Part shown: piece by piece, positions 1-7,955 of the stretch
Position numbering within the stretch: the stretch's first letter is position 1
How the letters are laid out: each line of letters begins with the position of its first letter
Origin: Rhodobacteraceae bacterium SB2
GTDB lineage: Bacteria; Pseudomonadota; Alphaproteobacteria; Rhodobacterales; Rhodobacteraceae
Reading direction: 5' to 3'
Assembly (NCBI GenBank): GCA_001642945.1
Contig: LGRT01000013.1
Location: 372,001-436,000, forward strand
Length of the DNA: 64,000 nucleotides
The notes under the pieces: generated by a model
What the model was told of the DNA's origin: nothing
Database searches by the model: none
Seen by the model: the letters and a program-made list of their open reading frames with translations, nothing else
Program-made: the position numbers and the translations under genes

Positions 1-66
1 CGGCAAATATAAAAATGCAAAACCGAAGGTTAAAGCCGTGGCGTTGAACCAAGTGAACTTTTTCAT
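1..66 (-). CDS. potI: Putrescine ABC transporter permease PotI, N-terminal fragment
   Basis: Only the first 22 codons lie in the window; the reading frame runs off the left edge. It starts with ATG at 66 and overlaps the stop of the upstream permease gene by four bases (ATGA), the usual translational coupling of paired permeases. The visible residues are a short basic start (MKKFTW) followed by the beginning of a hydrophobic segment. The assignment rests on position: after binding protein, ATPase and first permease, the missing component of a PotFGHI system is the second permease. Confidence 0.7.
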   Translation of the reverse strand, partial: MKKFTWFNATALTFGFAFLYLP

Positions 67-953
67 TGCTCACCCTCGCGCTGTTTCTGCTCATTGCGTT
101 GAAACAGAATAATCGGGATGATTAAAATAAGCAGCAGGATGATCGCCACGGCCGAGGCCACGGGCCAATCTCGATTTGAGAAAAATTCCTCCCATAAGAC
201 CTTGCCAATCATCAAGGTGCGCGAGCCGCCAAGTAAAGAAGGGATAACAAATTCACCAAGCGCGGGGATAAACACCAAAAAACATCCCGCAACAACGCCG
301 TTTTTAGATAGCGGCATAGTGATCAGCCAGAAGGCGCGCAGGCGTGAACATCCCAAATCAATCGCCGCCTCGAGCAAAGAATTGTCTAATTTCTCCAAAC
401 TGGCGTAAATGGGAAGAATCATGAAGGGCAAGTAAGTATAGACGATCCCGATATACACCGCCCAATTGGTATTCAGAATGGTCAGCGGGGTTTCGATTAA
501 TCCGAGCGCCAATAACAGCTGGTTAAGCAGGCCTTCAGTACCCAAAATGCCCATCCAAGCATAAACGCGGATCAAAAAGCTGGTCCAGAAGGGCAGGATA
601 ACCAACATCAGTAAAGTGGCGCGCCATTCGGTGTTGGCGCGGGCGATTCCATAGGCGATTGGATATCCAATCAACAGCGTCAGCGTGGTTGATATGAAGG
701 CGATGCGCAGGCTTGACAGATAGGCTTTCCAATAGAGATCATCCGAGGTTAAAAACACATAGTTTTCAAAATCTAGCGCCGCCCAAAAGCGCAGAAAACC
801 CTGCCAGCCGGCGTTGAAATCTAGGCGCGGTGTATAGGGGGGGATGGCCAGATCTATATCTGATAGTGATATTTTGAAAACGATCAAAAACGGCACGAGG
901 AACAGCGCCACCAGCCATAAATACGGCAGGCAAATCATCGCGAAGCGGCGCAT
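63..953 (-). CDS. potH: Putrescine/spermidine ABC transporter permease, PotH type
   Basis: Inner-membrane subunit of a polyamine importer, 296 residues, the usual length for PotH/PotB. A first transmembrane segment (about residues 7-29) is followed by a periplasmic stretch with a WxAxDFENYVFL-like segment, then five more hydrophobic segments. The cytoplasmic coupling (EAA) loop reads EAAIDLGCSRLRAFWLITMP near residues 195-214 and docks on the ATPase. The start is ATG at 953, four bases after the end of the ATPase gene, and the stop overlaps the next permease. Substrate is inferred from the neighbouring PotF-like binding protein and putrescine transaminase. Confidence 0.9.
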   Translation of the reverse strand: MRRFAMICLPYLWLVALFLVPFLIVFKISLSDIDLAIPPYTPRLDFNAGWQGFLRFWAALDFENYVFLTSDDLYWKAYLSSLRIAFISTTLTLLIGYPIAYGIARANTEWRATLLMLVILPFWTSFLIRVYAWMGILGTEGLLNQLLLALGLIETPLTILNTNWAVYIGIVYTYLPFMILPIYASLEKLDNSLLEAAIDLGCSRLRAFWLITMPLSKNGVVAGCFLVFIPALGEFVIPSLLGGSRTLMIGKVLWEEFFSNRDWPVASAVAIILLLILIIPIILFQRNEQKQREGEQ

Positions 954-957
954 CTCT

Positions 958-2094
958 CTACCTTTTCAGCAGCACGCCAGCGCTGCCTTGAAAGTAAACC
1001 CAGACCGTATCTTCCCAGGTGAGCCCGCGCTCAGACAGGCGCTGGGTATTCGCGGTTTGGGCCTTGATAATATGGCCTGACGGCAGCTCGACGTGATAGG
1101 TGGAAATATTACCCAAATAGGCAATATCCAGAATTTTACCCTGGTAGCTGTTTTCAGAAGCGGCGGGCTTTTCTGCTGAAATCCCCACTTTTTCGGGCCG
1201 GATCGCAAAATGAATGGTATCATCTGTGCCGAAGCTGGCATCTGAGGGGGCGATGATCGGTGCGTGCTCGGCATCCCAAACAATTGAAATCTGGCGGCTT
1301 TCAGGCTTGGCTGTGCCGCTAATGATATTCACATCGCCAATAAAATCAGCGGTATAAATCGAATTTGGCGCTTCGTATATTTGCGAAGGCGTGGCCACTT
1401 GAACCATTTTGCCTTCATCCATCAGCGCCACGCGCGAGGAGACGGTCATCGCTTCTTCTTGATCATGGGTCACGATCACAAAGGTCGTACCGGTGCGCTC
1501 TTGAATATCCATCAATTCAAATTGCGTTTCGCTGCGCAGCTTTTTATCCAGCGCGCCGAGCGGTTCATCGAGCAAAAGCAATTTTGGCGCTTTTGCCAAA
1601 GCGCGTGCCAAGGCCACCCTTTGGCGTTGGCCCCCCGAAATTTGATGCGGTTTCCGATTGGCAAATTTGGCCAGACGCGTCAGCCTCAGCATTTCCGCAA
1701 CCCGCTGCGATATCACCTCTTTATCGCGCGTCTCGCGCCGCAAGCCAAACGCAATATTCTCCCAAACAGACAGATGCGGAAACAGCGCATAAGATTGGAA
1801 CATCATGTTTACAGCGCGTAAATTTGGTGGAATCGGTGAGATATCTTGACCATCTAGAAGAATGGTGCCGGCGCTGAGCGGCTCAAAGCCTGCAAGCAGC
1901 CGCATCAATGTTGTTTTTCCGCATCCTGACGGGCCCAAAAGCGCAAAAAACTCGCGCTCATAAATGCTGAGGTTCAAATTATCGATGGCCGTAAAATTGC
2001 CAAAGCGCTTGCTGACGTTTCGAAACTCGATCAGCGGCTTTGCAGCTGGATCTGCCCATGGTGCAAATATTTGCGTTTGGCCATTTGGCGCCAT
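958..2094 (-). CDS. potG: Putrescine ABC transporter ATP-binding protein, PotG/PotA type
   Basis: ATPase of the importer, 378 residues. It carries Walker A GPSGCGKTT (residues about 54-62), Q-loop MMFQSYALFPH, signature ISGGQRQRVALARA, Walker B LLLLDEP and the switch histidine in VTHDQEEAM. After residue 250 a C-terminal TOBE-type regulatory domain follows, as in PotA/PotG/MalK. An N-terminal extension of about 20 residues precedes the ABC core. It sits second in the operon after the binding-protein gene, from which it is separated by a 64-base gap holding a strong hairpin. Confidence 0.93.
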   Translation of the reverse strand: MAPNGQTQIFAPWADPAAKPLIEFRNVSKRFGNFTAIDNLNLSIYEREFFALLGPSGCGKTTLMRLLAGFEPLSAGTILLDGQDISPIPPNLRAVNMMFQSYALFPHLSVWENIAFGLRRETRDKEVISQRVAEMLRLTRLAKFANRKPHQISGGQRQRVALARALAKAPKLLLLDEPLGALDKKLRSETQFELMDIQERTGTTFVIVTHDQEEAMTVSSRVALMDEGKMVQVATPSQIYEAPNSIYTADFIGDVNIISGTAKPESRQISIVWDAEHAPIIAPSDASFGTDDTIHFAIRPEKVGISAEKPAASENSYQGKILDIAYLGNISTYHVELPSGHIIKAQTANTQRLSERGLTWEDTVWVYFQGSAGVLLKR

Positions 2095-2115
2095 TTAAAA
2101 GCCCTTTTGGTTTGG

Positions 2116-2147
2116 TTTGGCCCGCGCGCAGATCAGCGCGGGCCAAA
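2116..2147 (-). terminator. Intercistronic hairpin between potF and potG
   Basis: Perfect 12-bp inverted repeat (TTTGGCCCGCGC / GCGCGGGCCAAA) with an 8-base loop, starting a dozen bases after the potF stop on the minus strand. No run of T follows on the transcript strand, so it looks like a stabilising or processing hairpin (or partial attenuator) rather than a full terminator. It would allow more binding-protein message than permease/ATPase message. Confidence 0.7.
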
Positions 2148-2158
2148 TCGGCGTGGTC

Positions 2159-3244
2159 TTAGGTGCCCGATTTAATTTTGGTCCACATCCGTGTCACTTG
2201 GCGCTGTATTTTTGGCGGATAGGGCCGCGTGGTAAACAGGTTTTCCAAAGTGGCTGCATCAGGATAAATCGCCGGATCACCGATCACATCTTCTTCCAGC
2301 ATGGGCTGTGAGGCGAGATTGCCATTCGCATAATATACATAGTTAGACGCATCCGCCATATTCTGCGCATCCATGATAAAGTTCAGGAATAAATGCGCGC
2401 CCTCTACATTTGGGGCATCGACTGGAATGGCCATTTGATCGAACCACATTTGCGCGCCTTCTTTGGCCGCATTATACGCGATTTCTACGCCATTTTCGGC
2501 CTCGTCTGCACGATCCCGGGCTTGTAGAATATCGCCAGACCAGCCGACGGCCACGCAAATATCACCATTTGCAAGCGCGTTGATATATTCAGAGCTGTGG
2601 AATTTTTTGATATGCGGGCGCACGGCCATAAACACCGCTTCGGCCTGTGCGATGACATCTGGGTCATGGCTGTCAGGGTTTTCGCCCAAATATTGCAGCG
2701 CCGCCGGGATCATTTCGGAAGGGGCATCCAAGAAATATACCCCGCAAGCCGCCAATTTGGCCATATTATCGGCGTTGAACACCAGCTCTAAAGAATCAAG
2801 CGGTGCATCCGCGCCTAAAATTTCCTGCACTTTGCCCACATTCACGCCAAGCCCCGTGGTGCCCCACATGTAGTTGATTGAATAGGCGTTATCGGGATCA
2901 TATTGCTCGGTGCGCGAAGAGACCACATCCCACATATTGCTGTGGTTTGACAGTTTTGACATATCCAGCTTCTGGAAGGCACCCGCCACGATCTGGCGCT
3001 GCAAAAATGTTCCAGAGGGCACAACTACATCATATCCCGAGCCGCCGGCCAGCATTTTTGTTTCCAGCACTTCATTGCTGTCAAACACATCGTAAACCAG
3101 TTTTAAGCCTGTTTCGGCCTCAAATTTACTAAGCAGGTTCTCGTCGATATAATCCGACCAGTTATATACGCGCACTTCGTCTGCAAAAGCTGCGCTGGCT
3201 GTTAGCGTCAGGCCGGCAGCGGCCGCGATAAGATTGAGTTTCAT
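2159..3244 (-). CDS. potF: Periplasmic putrescine-binding protein, PotF type
   Basis: Extracytoplasmic solute-binding protein of 361 residues. A signal peptide covers residues 1-21 (basic MKLN, hydrophobic core, ASAAFA cleavage site). The mature protein opens with VRVYNWSDYIDENLLSKF, the hallmark start of PotF/SpuD putrescine binders, and keeps the SGYDVVVPSG and AYNAAKEGAQMWFDQMAIP segments of that family. It is the first gene of the potFGHI operon, with a clear ribosome site (AGGAGAG) before the ATG. The promoter region contains a near-perfect inverted repeat next to the divergent GntR regulator gene. Putrescine is the likeliest ligand; spermidine cannot be excluded. Confidence 0.92.
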   Translation of the reverse strand: MKLNLIAAAAGLTLTASAAFADEVRVYNWSDYIDENLLSKFEAETGLKLVYDVFDSNEVLETKMLAGGSGYDVVVPSGTFLQRQIVAGAFQKLDMSKLSNHSNMWDVVSSRTEQYDPDNAYSINYMWGTTGLGVNVGKVQEILGADAPLDSLELVFNADNMAKLAACGVYFLDAPSEMIPAALQYLGENPDSHDPDVIAQAEAVFMAVRPHIKKFHSSEYINALANGDICVAVGWSGDILQARDRADEAENGVEIAYNAAKEGAQMWFDQMAIPVDAPNVEGAHLFLNFIMDAQNMADASNYVYYANGNLASQPMLEEDVIGDPAIYPDAATLENLFTTRPYPPKIQRQVTRMWTKIKSGT

Positions 3245-3308
3245 TCTGTGTCTCTCCTGTATAAGGAATGGGATAAGAGCATCCGCTCTGCATAGGTAAT
3301 CTGATCAA

Positions 3309-3330
3309 ATATTGCCAGACTTGGCAATAT
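3309..3330. promoter_or_regulatory. Inverted repeat, likely operator in the potF/gntR divergent promoter
   Basis: Perfect 9-bp inverted repeat ATATTGCCA-GACT-TGGCAATAT in the 169-bp region between potF (minus strand) and the FCD-type GntR regulator (plus strand). The symmetry and position fit a dimeric repressor site. The adjacent TGATCAAA (3302-3309) recurs in reverse complement inside the spuC promoter. Confidence 0.6.
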
Positions 3331-3413
3331 GTTTATGATTTCATGCGTGCAATGAACTGACAAGCTCTGTTAATTCATTTGTATTTTTTTGGCGATCGTT
3401 TTGGACTATATCG

Positions 3414-4076
3414 ATGATGAACCTAGATAAAACCCTTTCTGCTGCTGCTTTGCCGGTGCATGAAATTGTCTATCAGGATTTGCGCGCGCTGATTTTATTC
3501 GGTGAATTTATTCCCGGTGAAGCGGTGACCATACAAGGGTTGGCCACGCGGCTTTCCGCGGGTCTCACGCCCGTGCGCGAAGCGATCAGAAGGCTGACCG
3601 CTGAAGGTGCGTTGAGCTTCAATGACAATCGGCGGGTCTGCGTGCCAACTTTAAGCCTCAAAGATCTAGAAGATGTATCTTTTGCGCGTCAATTTCTTGA
3701 ACCAAAGCTTATTTTTATGGCGGCACAGCAGGTTACGGCGCAGGATATCGCTGCGCTTATCACGCTGGATAGCGCGCTTGATCAGGCCATTTTCCGCGGC
3801 GATGCGCCAATGTATCTGCGGTTAAATTATCAATTTCATCATCAGCTTTATCAATTGGCGCGGGCTCCGATTTTGAGCGCCTTAACCGATGGTTTATGGC
3901 TGCGCTTCGGGCCGTCATTGCGCATCGTCTGTGGGCGGCTTGGAACGCTTCACCTCGTGGATCAACATAAAGAAACATTGCTCGCGCTGAAAGCGGGTGA
4001 TCCGCAGGCGGCCTCGGATGCGATTTTGCAAGATGTTTTGCAGGGGATGGAGCAAATTCGCCTCGGCATTGCGTAA
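3414..4076 (+). CDS. GntR-family regulator, FCD subfamily, likely controls putrescine genes
   Basis: Transcription factor of 220 residues. An N-terminal winged helix-turn-helix (residues about 12-75) contains GEAVTIQGLATRLSAGLTPV and REAIRRLTAEGAL, typical of the FadR/FCD branch. The remaining 140 residues are the all-helical FCD ligand domain with HHQLYQLA. ATG codons at 3414 and 3417 both fit. It is divergent from potFGHI and 104 bp upstream of the putrescine transaminase on the same strand, so a role as putrescine-responsive repressor of both is inferred from position and operator-like sequences. It is not a MocR-type protein, so it is not EnuR. Confidence 0.85.
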   Translation: MMNLDKTLSAAALPVHEIVYQDLRALILFGEFIPGEAVTIQGLATRLSAGLTPVREAIRRLTAEGALSFNDNRRVCVPTLSLKDLEDVSFARQFLEPKLIFMAAQQVTAQDIAALITLDSALDQAIFRGDAPMYLRLNYQFHHQLYQLARAPILSALTDGLWLRFGPSLRIVCGRLGTLHLVDQHKETLLALKAGDPQAASDAILQDVLQGMEQIRLGIA

Positions 4077-4097
4077 AGGCCGTGGGCGGTGATTCGA

Positions 4098-4125
4098 TTG
4101 ACAATAAATAATTTGATCATATTCT
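4098..4125 (+). promoter_or_regulatory. Predicted sigma-70 promoter of the spuC-like gene with embedded operator
   Basis: TTGACA at 4098-4103 and TATTCT at 4120-4125 are separated by 16 bases. The spacer holds TTTGATCA (4112-4119), the exact reverse complement of TGATCAAA at 3302-3309 in the potF promoter region. A shared 8-mer between -35 and -10 suggests repression by the regulator encoded just upstream. Confidence 0.5.
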
Positions 4126-4180
4126 GTGCAAGCGCGCGATATTGCGCGCGCTCTGCCCCCGCAAAATCAAAGGTACCACG

Positions 4181-5575
4181 ATGAATCAATTGACCAATTA
4201 TTTGCCCACAGATGAATTGCAGCGGCGCAATGCGGCCCATCATATGCAACCGTTTTCTGCGCAAGATGAGCTGTCGGCCCAAGGCGCGCGGGTGATAACC
4301 AGCGCCAAAGGCGTGTATATCACTGATTCAGATGGCAACCAGTATTTGGATGCAATGGCGGGGTTATGGTGCGTGAATATTGGTTATGGGCGCAGCGAAT
4401 TGGCCGATGTGGCGGCGCGTCAGATGCGCGAATTACCCTATTATAACACATTTTTTCAAACCACGCATGTGCCAGTGATCGAACTGTCAGAGCGCTTGGC
4501 CCAATTGGCTCCTGACAATTTGAACCACGTATTTTATGCCGGCTCAGGATCCGAGGCCAATGACACCAATATTCGGATGGTGAGGCAATATTGGGCGCTC
4601 AAAGGCCATCCTGAGCGCAAGGTTATCATTAGCCGGAAAAACGCCTATCACGGGTCAAGTCTGGGCAGCGCCTCGCTGGGTGGAATGAGCGCGATGCACG
4701 CCCAAGGTGGCATGCCAATTCCCGATATTCATCATATTAACCAGCCCAATTGGTGGTCAGAAGGGGGCGATTTGGACCCGGAAGAATTTGGGTTGGCCCG
4801 CGCCCGCGAGCTTGAACAAGCGATTTTAGATATTGGTCAAGAGCATGTTGCGGCCTTTATCGGCGAACCGGTGCAAGGCGCAGGTGGGGTGATCGTGCCG
4901 CCGCAGAGTTATTGGCCCGAAATTCAACGCATCTGCCATAAATATGGCGTCTTGCTGATCGCTGACGAGGTGATCTGCGGCTTTGGGCGCACGGGCAATT
5001 GGTTTGGCAGCCAAACCTTGGATATCCAGCCCGATATCATGACCATCGCAAAAGGCCTTAGTTCGGGCTATCAGCCGATTGGGGGCTCAATCGTCAGCGA
5101 CGAAATTGCCGCTGTTATGGCAACTGCGGAATTCACTCATGGCTATACCTATTCCAGCCATCCCGTGGCCGCGGCGGTGGCTTTGGAAAATATCCGGATT
5201 CTTGATGAAGAAAACATCGTTACGAATGTACGCACGCATACGGCCCCCTATTTAAAAACCCAATGGGAAAGCCTGAGCGATCATCCAATGGTGGGGGAGG
5301 CCAAGATTGTTGGGATGATGGGCTCAATCGCTTTGACGCCGGATAAGCAGAGCCGGGCAAAATTTGAAGCCGATGCGGGAACTGTGGGCTATATCTGCCG
5401 CGAGCGCTGCTTTGCCAATAATTTGGTGATGCGCCATGTCGGCGATCGGATGATTATTTCGCCGCCCTTGATTATTTCCACCGATGAGATTGATATATTG
5501 ATCAGCCGGGCGCGCAAAGCTTTGGATGAAACCCATGCGGCGCTGATTGAAAAAGGCCTTTGGAAAGCGGCTTAG
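4181..5575 (+). CDS. spuC: Putrescine--pyruvate aminotransferase (class III), SpuC type
   Basis: Pyridoxal-phosphate enzyme of 464 residues moving the amino group of putrescine to pyruvate, giving 4-aminobutanal and alanine. It has the fold-type I markers: GSGSEANDTNIRMV phosphate-binding loop, aspartate in LLIADEVICGFGRTG, and the Schiff-base lysine in TIAKGLSSGYQP at about residue 291. The segments LDAMAGLWCVNIGYGR and EPVQGAGGVIVPP are typical of the omega-transaminase/SpuC group. The reading frame is open upstream to 4142, but ATG at 4181 has a ribosome site (AAAGGT) and gives the family N-terminus. Its neighbours are the putrescine importer and a GntR regulator. Other diamines or taurine-like amines are possible substrates. 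Confidence 0.82.
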   Translation: MNQLTNYLPTDELQRRNAAHHMQPFSAQDELSAQGARVITSAKGVYITDSDGNQYLDAMAGLWCVNIGYGRSELADVAARQMRELPYYNTFFQTTHVPVIELSERLAQLAPDNLNHVFYAGSGSEANDTNIRMVRQYWALKGHPERKVIISRKNAYHGSSLGSASLGGMSAMHAQGGMPIPDIHHINQPNWWSEGGDLDPEEFGLARARELEQAILDIGQEHVAAFIGEPVQGAGGVIVPPQSYWPEIQRICHKYGVLLIADEVICGFGRTGNWFGSQTLDIQPDIMTIAKGLSSGYQPIGGSIVSDEIAAVMATAEFTHGYTYSSHPVAAAVALENIRILDEENIVTNVRTHTAPYLKTQWESLSDHPMVGEAKIVGMMGSIALTPDKQSRAKFEADAGTVGYICRERCFANNLVMRHVGDRMIISPPLIISTDEIDILISRARKALDETHAALIEKGLWKAA

Positions 5576-5644
5576 CCGGGCGTTTCTAGGCTGCGGGTCT
5601 GATTTCTAAAACGCAGATTTGCCTGCGAGCTTGCGGGGGGGTGC

Positions 5645-6343
5645 TTAACGCAGCTTGGGCGTATTTTCCGAGTAAAGCGGTGCAATTTCACGCTGGATTT
5701 TTTGGAAAATTGCACGCGGGAAATCATCATAGCCATCGGCAATTTCCACGAAGGATAGCGGCCCGCGTTGGATATCATTTACATAAAACTCAAGCGGGTC
5801 TGGGTGATCTCCGCGGATCACCAGCCCGTTAATCGTGACGCCCAAGCCAGCAATCAGGCTGGCCATTTGACCCGTGCTTTCGCCTTGATTGGCCCTGCCA
5901 TCGCCGGAAAGATCGATCACTTTGCGCTCACATTGCGTGGGGTTTTGGGCAAACATTGAAAACGCGTGGCTCAGGCCCTGCGCGGGGGCAGTAAATTCAA
6001 AGCGAAAGGCACGTTTCATCTGATCGATCTCAGTTGCAAAGCGCGCGATTGAAGATTTATCTTGCAAATGCCGCCAAGGTAGCATGACGCGTTGTTTGTC
6101 TAGACCGCTCCATTGGGTGAGGCTGACCGCAATCCCCCCGTCCATCCAATTGATCATGTCGATAATTTCGGGATGGCGGAACGCATTGGCCGTGCCGCTG
6201 CGCATCAGGTCGAATTCATATTGATCCACCGAGCGCGATACATCCATCGCGATCACCAGTTCTATCTCGCAGGCAAGGGCTTGGTGAAACCCAAGAAACA
6301 GGCTGCAGATGAAGCTTTTTAATGGTGTGAAACGCATCTTCAT
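5645..6343 (-). CDS. DUF1194 von Willebrand factor A domain protein, exported
   Basis: 232 residues. A signal peptide ends around ALA-C at residue 25; the cysteine directly after could be lipidated but the box is not ideal. The rest is one VWA domain: the metal-ion-dependent adhesion motif reads DVSRS (residues about 35-39), with further metal-site segments near VIDLSGDGRAN. DUF1194 proteins are widespread in Rhodobacterales and of unknown function; a periplasmic binding or scaffolding role is a guess. It converges with the spuC-like gene and is followed on its own strand side by no partner; the small exported protein gene lies just upstream on the same strand. Confidence 0.85.
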   Translation of the reverse strand: MKMRFTPLKSFICSLFLGFHQALACEIELVIAMDVSRSVDQYEFDLMRSGTANAFRHPEIIDMINWMDGGIAVSLTQWSGLDKQRVMLPWRHLQDKSSIARFATEIDQMKRAFRFEFTAPAQGLSHAFSMFAQNPTQCERKVIDLSGDGRANQGESTGQMASLIAGLGVTINGLVIRGDHPDPLEFYVNDIQRGPLSFVEIADGYDDFPRAIFQKIQREIAPLYSENTPKLR

Positions 6344-6371
6344 TCTGGCCTAATCTAACGCAAGAGGTTGG

Positions 6372-6872
6372 TTATTTTAACCCTGTTTGCAGCATCTGTT
6401 GGCGATATTGTGAACATCCATAGATCGCGCCGCACACCTCTACCAATTCCGCAACGGAGGCATCCTTTTGCATCAGTTTCTGGCGCTGTATCACCAGATG
6501 CCCCTGTTCATTGGTAAAAACCATTTCAGGATGAAGGGCTTTAACATCCTGCGCGATAATCCCGAAACTAGGCAGATCGGCCATGCCAAGCGCTTTGGCC
6601 TCTGGCGTCCAGCGCCATCTGCGCACAATCAAGCCATTGCGCAAGATCACCCGATCCACAACATAGCTTACCAGCCGCGCATCTGTGGAATAATCATCCG
6701 TGCCGTCAGCCGCATTATCGGTTTGCAAAGCAGAGCCCTTGGCCTGTGGAATGATCTTGATCGATGATCCGGCTTGCGCGCCCTGCGCTGCGATCTGCCC
6801 CGCAATCAGTAGGGCGCTCATCACGGCCCGTTTGAAAATAGACCGCACCCTCATCGTGTTCTTTGTTTCCAT
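6372..6872 (-). CDS. Small exported protein with S74/tail-fibre-like chaperone motif
   Basis: 166 residues, with a signal peptide ending around AQGAQAG (residue about 35). The mature part contains STDARL, then NGLIVRRWRWTPEA and FGIIAQDVKALHPEMV, followed by NEQGHLVI. This pattern matches the peptidase S74 / intramolecular chaperone domain found at the end of phage tail fibres and some bacterial surface proteins. The lysine that usually follows the SDxRLK motif is replaced (STDARLV). Two cysteines near the end (VCGAIYGC) could form a disulfide. Alternative start ATG at 6854. No phage genes surround it. Function unknown; the domain call is from motif memory only. Confidence 0.65.
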   Translation of the reverse strand: METKNTMRVRSIFKRAVMSALLIAGQIAAQGAQAGSSIKIIPQAKGSALQTDNAADGTDDYSTDARLVSYVVDRVILRNGLIVRRWRWTPEAKALGMADLPSFGIIAQDVKALHPEMVFTNEQGHLVIQRQKLMQKDASVAELVEVCGAIYGCSQYRQQMLQTGLK

Positions 6873-6966
6873 TTGATGCGCATCACGCTGCTTTCCAATC
6901 TGTTATGACATAAATAAACCTTGGCCATCTTTGTCAAGTTTGGGCTTGGAGGGGCAGGTTTAGGCG

Positions 6967-7860
6967 TTAAAGCGCGCTGTTTTGGGCGTTTCGTTTTGCT
7001 TCGGGTTTGGCGCTGACTCGTGCAAATAGGGCGACCGACGCCAAAATTGTAAGCCCTCCGATCAGTTCGGTGGCGCTCATCGCTTCGCCCAAGAAAATCC
7101 ACGGCCAGACGGGGCCTAGAACGCTTTCGATCAAAACCAAAAGGCTGACTTCGGCGGCCGGAACATAGCTGGCCCCCCATGTAACGAAGGCAATGCCGAT
7201 GCCGATACCAAAAGCGCCCATGATCAAAATGATGGCTAAATCCTGCGGCAATACAGCAAAACTTGCCCCTGAAAAAAGGGTTGCGCCCGCGCCGATCAGC
7301 GCGCAGATCGCGCCACCGGTAAAGGTTCCACCCAGCACATCTTGTTTGCCGCTTTTGCGCGCCAGAACCAACATTAAGGCAAAACAGGCGGCGGAAATTA
7401 AGGCCATCACATTGCCAAAGCTTTGGCCAAGCTGGACCCCTTCGCGCACCATAAGATATACCCCGCAGGAGGCAAAAATCATTGCAACCCAGGTAATATT
7501 CTGCGGCTTTTCATTGATCCAGACCCAGCCGATTACCGCCGCCATAAAGGGCGCGGCCGAAAGGATAAACAGAGTTGAGGCAACGGTGGTATAAAGCATG
7601 GCGAAGACATAGCAGGTAAAAGCCAGTGCCAGCGCCGAGCCCATTTTGAAATCTGCTTGATCCAAGCGCTGTAAAAACTGGACCGGTCCAATGCGGCGGC
7701 GCAAACAGCTGACAAGGCCCACGATTGCGCAGAGGCTCAGCGAGCGGTAAAATAAGATCTGAAAGCCATTCGCATCGGTGAGAAGGCGCATGTAAAGCCC
7801 CACAAAGCTCATAAATGTGCCCCCAAGAAGGATCAGCATTACCGCGTTTTTCTTGCTCAT
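6967..7860 (-). CDS. EamA-family (DMT superfamily) transporter
   Basis: 297 residues with about ten hydrophobic segments arranged as two five-helix EamA repeats (residues about 5-140 and 150-285). The segments SAAPFMAAVIGWVWINEKPQ and LESVLGPVWPWIFLGE are the repeat-end motifs of the family. Such proteins export amino acids or metabolites. The substrate cannot be read from the sequence. It lies 88 bp downstream of the doeD-like gene on the same strand, but a terminator-like hairpin separates them, so membership of the ectoine operon is uncertain. Confidence 0.87.
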   Translation of the reverse strand: MSKKNAVMLILLGGTFMSFVGLYMRLLTDANGFQILFYRSLSLCAIVGLVSCLRRRIGPVQFLQRLDQADFKMGSALALAFTCYVFAMLYTTVASTLFILSAAPFMAAVIGWVWINEKPQNITWVAMIFASCGVYLMVREGVQLGQSFGNVMALISAACFALMLVLARKSGKQDVLGGTFTGGAICALIGAGATLFSGASFAVLPQDLAIILIMGAFGIGIGIAFVTWGASYVPAAEVSLLVLIESVLGPVWPWIFLGEAMSATELIGGLTILASVALFARVSAKPEAKRNAQNSAL

Positions 7861-7920
7861 TCGAACCTCTTGAATTGGGGCTGCTTAGATATGCCCCAGA
7901 TATTATTGCCTGCTCTAATA

Positions 7921-7955
7921 CTGAAAAATTGGGGAAACAAAAAATGTTTTACCCC
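7921..7955 (-). terminator. Probable rho-independent terminator of the ectoine operon
   Basis: On the minus strand GGGG overlapping the doeD-like stop codon pairs with CCCC about 20 bases later, helped by AAAC/GTTT inside, and is followed by AATTTTT. The stem is short and imperfect. Confidence 0.45.

Noticed and set aside
1365-1877. Long plus-strand open frames opposite potG
   Set aside because: They are antisense shadows of a well-supported ATPase gene, with no family resemblance and no ribosome site.
3414-4076. EnuR, the ectoine regulator
   Set aside because: EnuR is a MocR protein with an aminotransferase domain of about 460 residues; this is a 220-residue FCD regulator next to putrescine genes.
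6372-6872. Prophage remnant suggested by the S74-like motif
   Set aside because: No integrase, terminase, capsid or tail gene and no attachment repeats nearby; neighbours are ordinary chromosomal genes.
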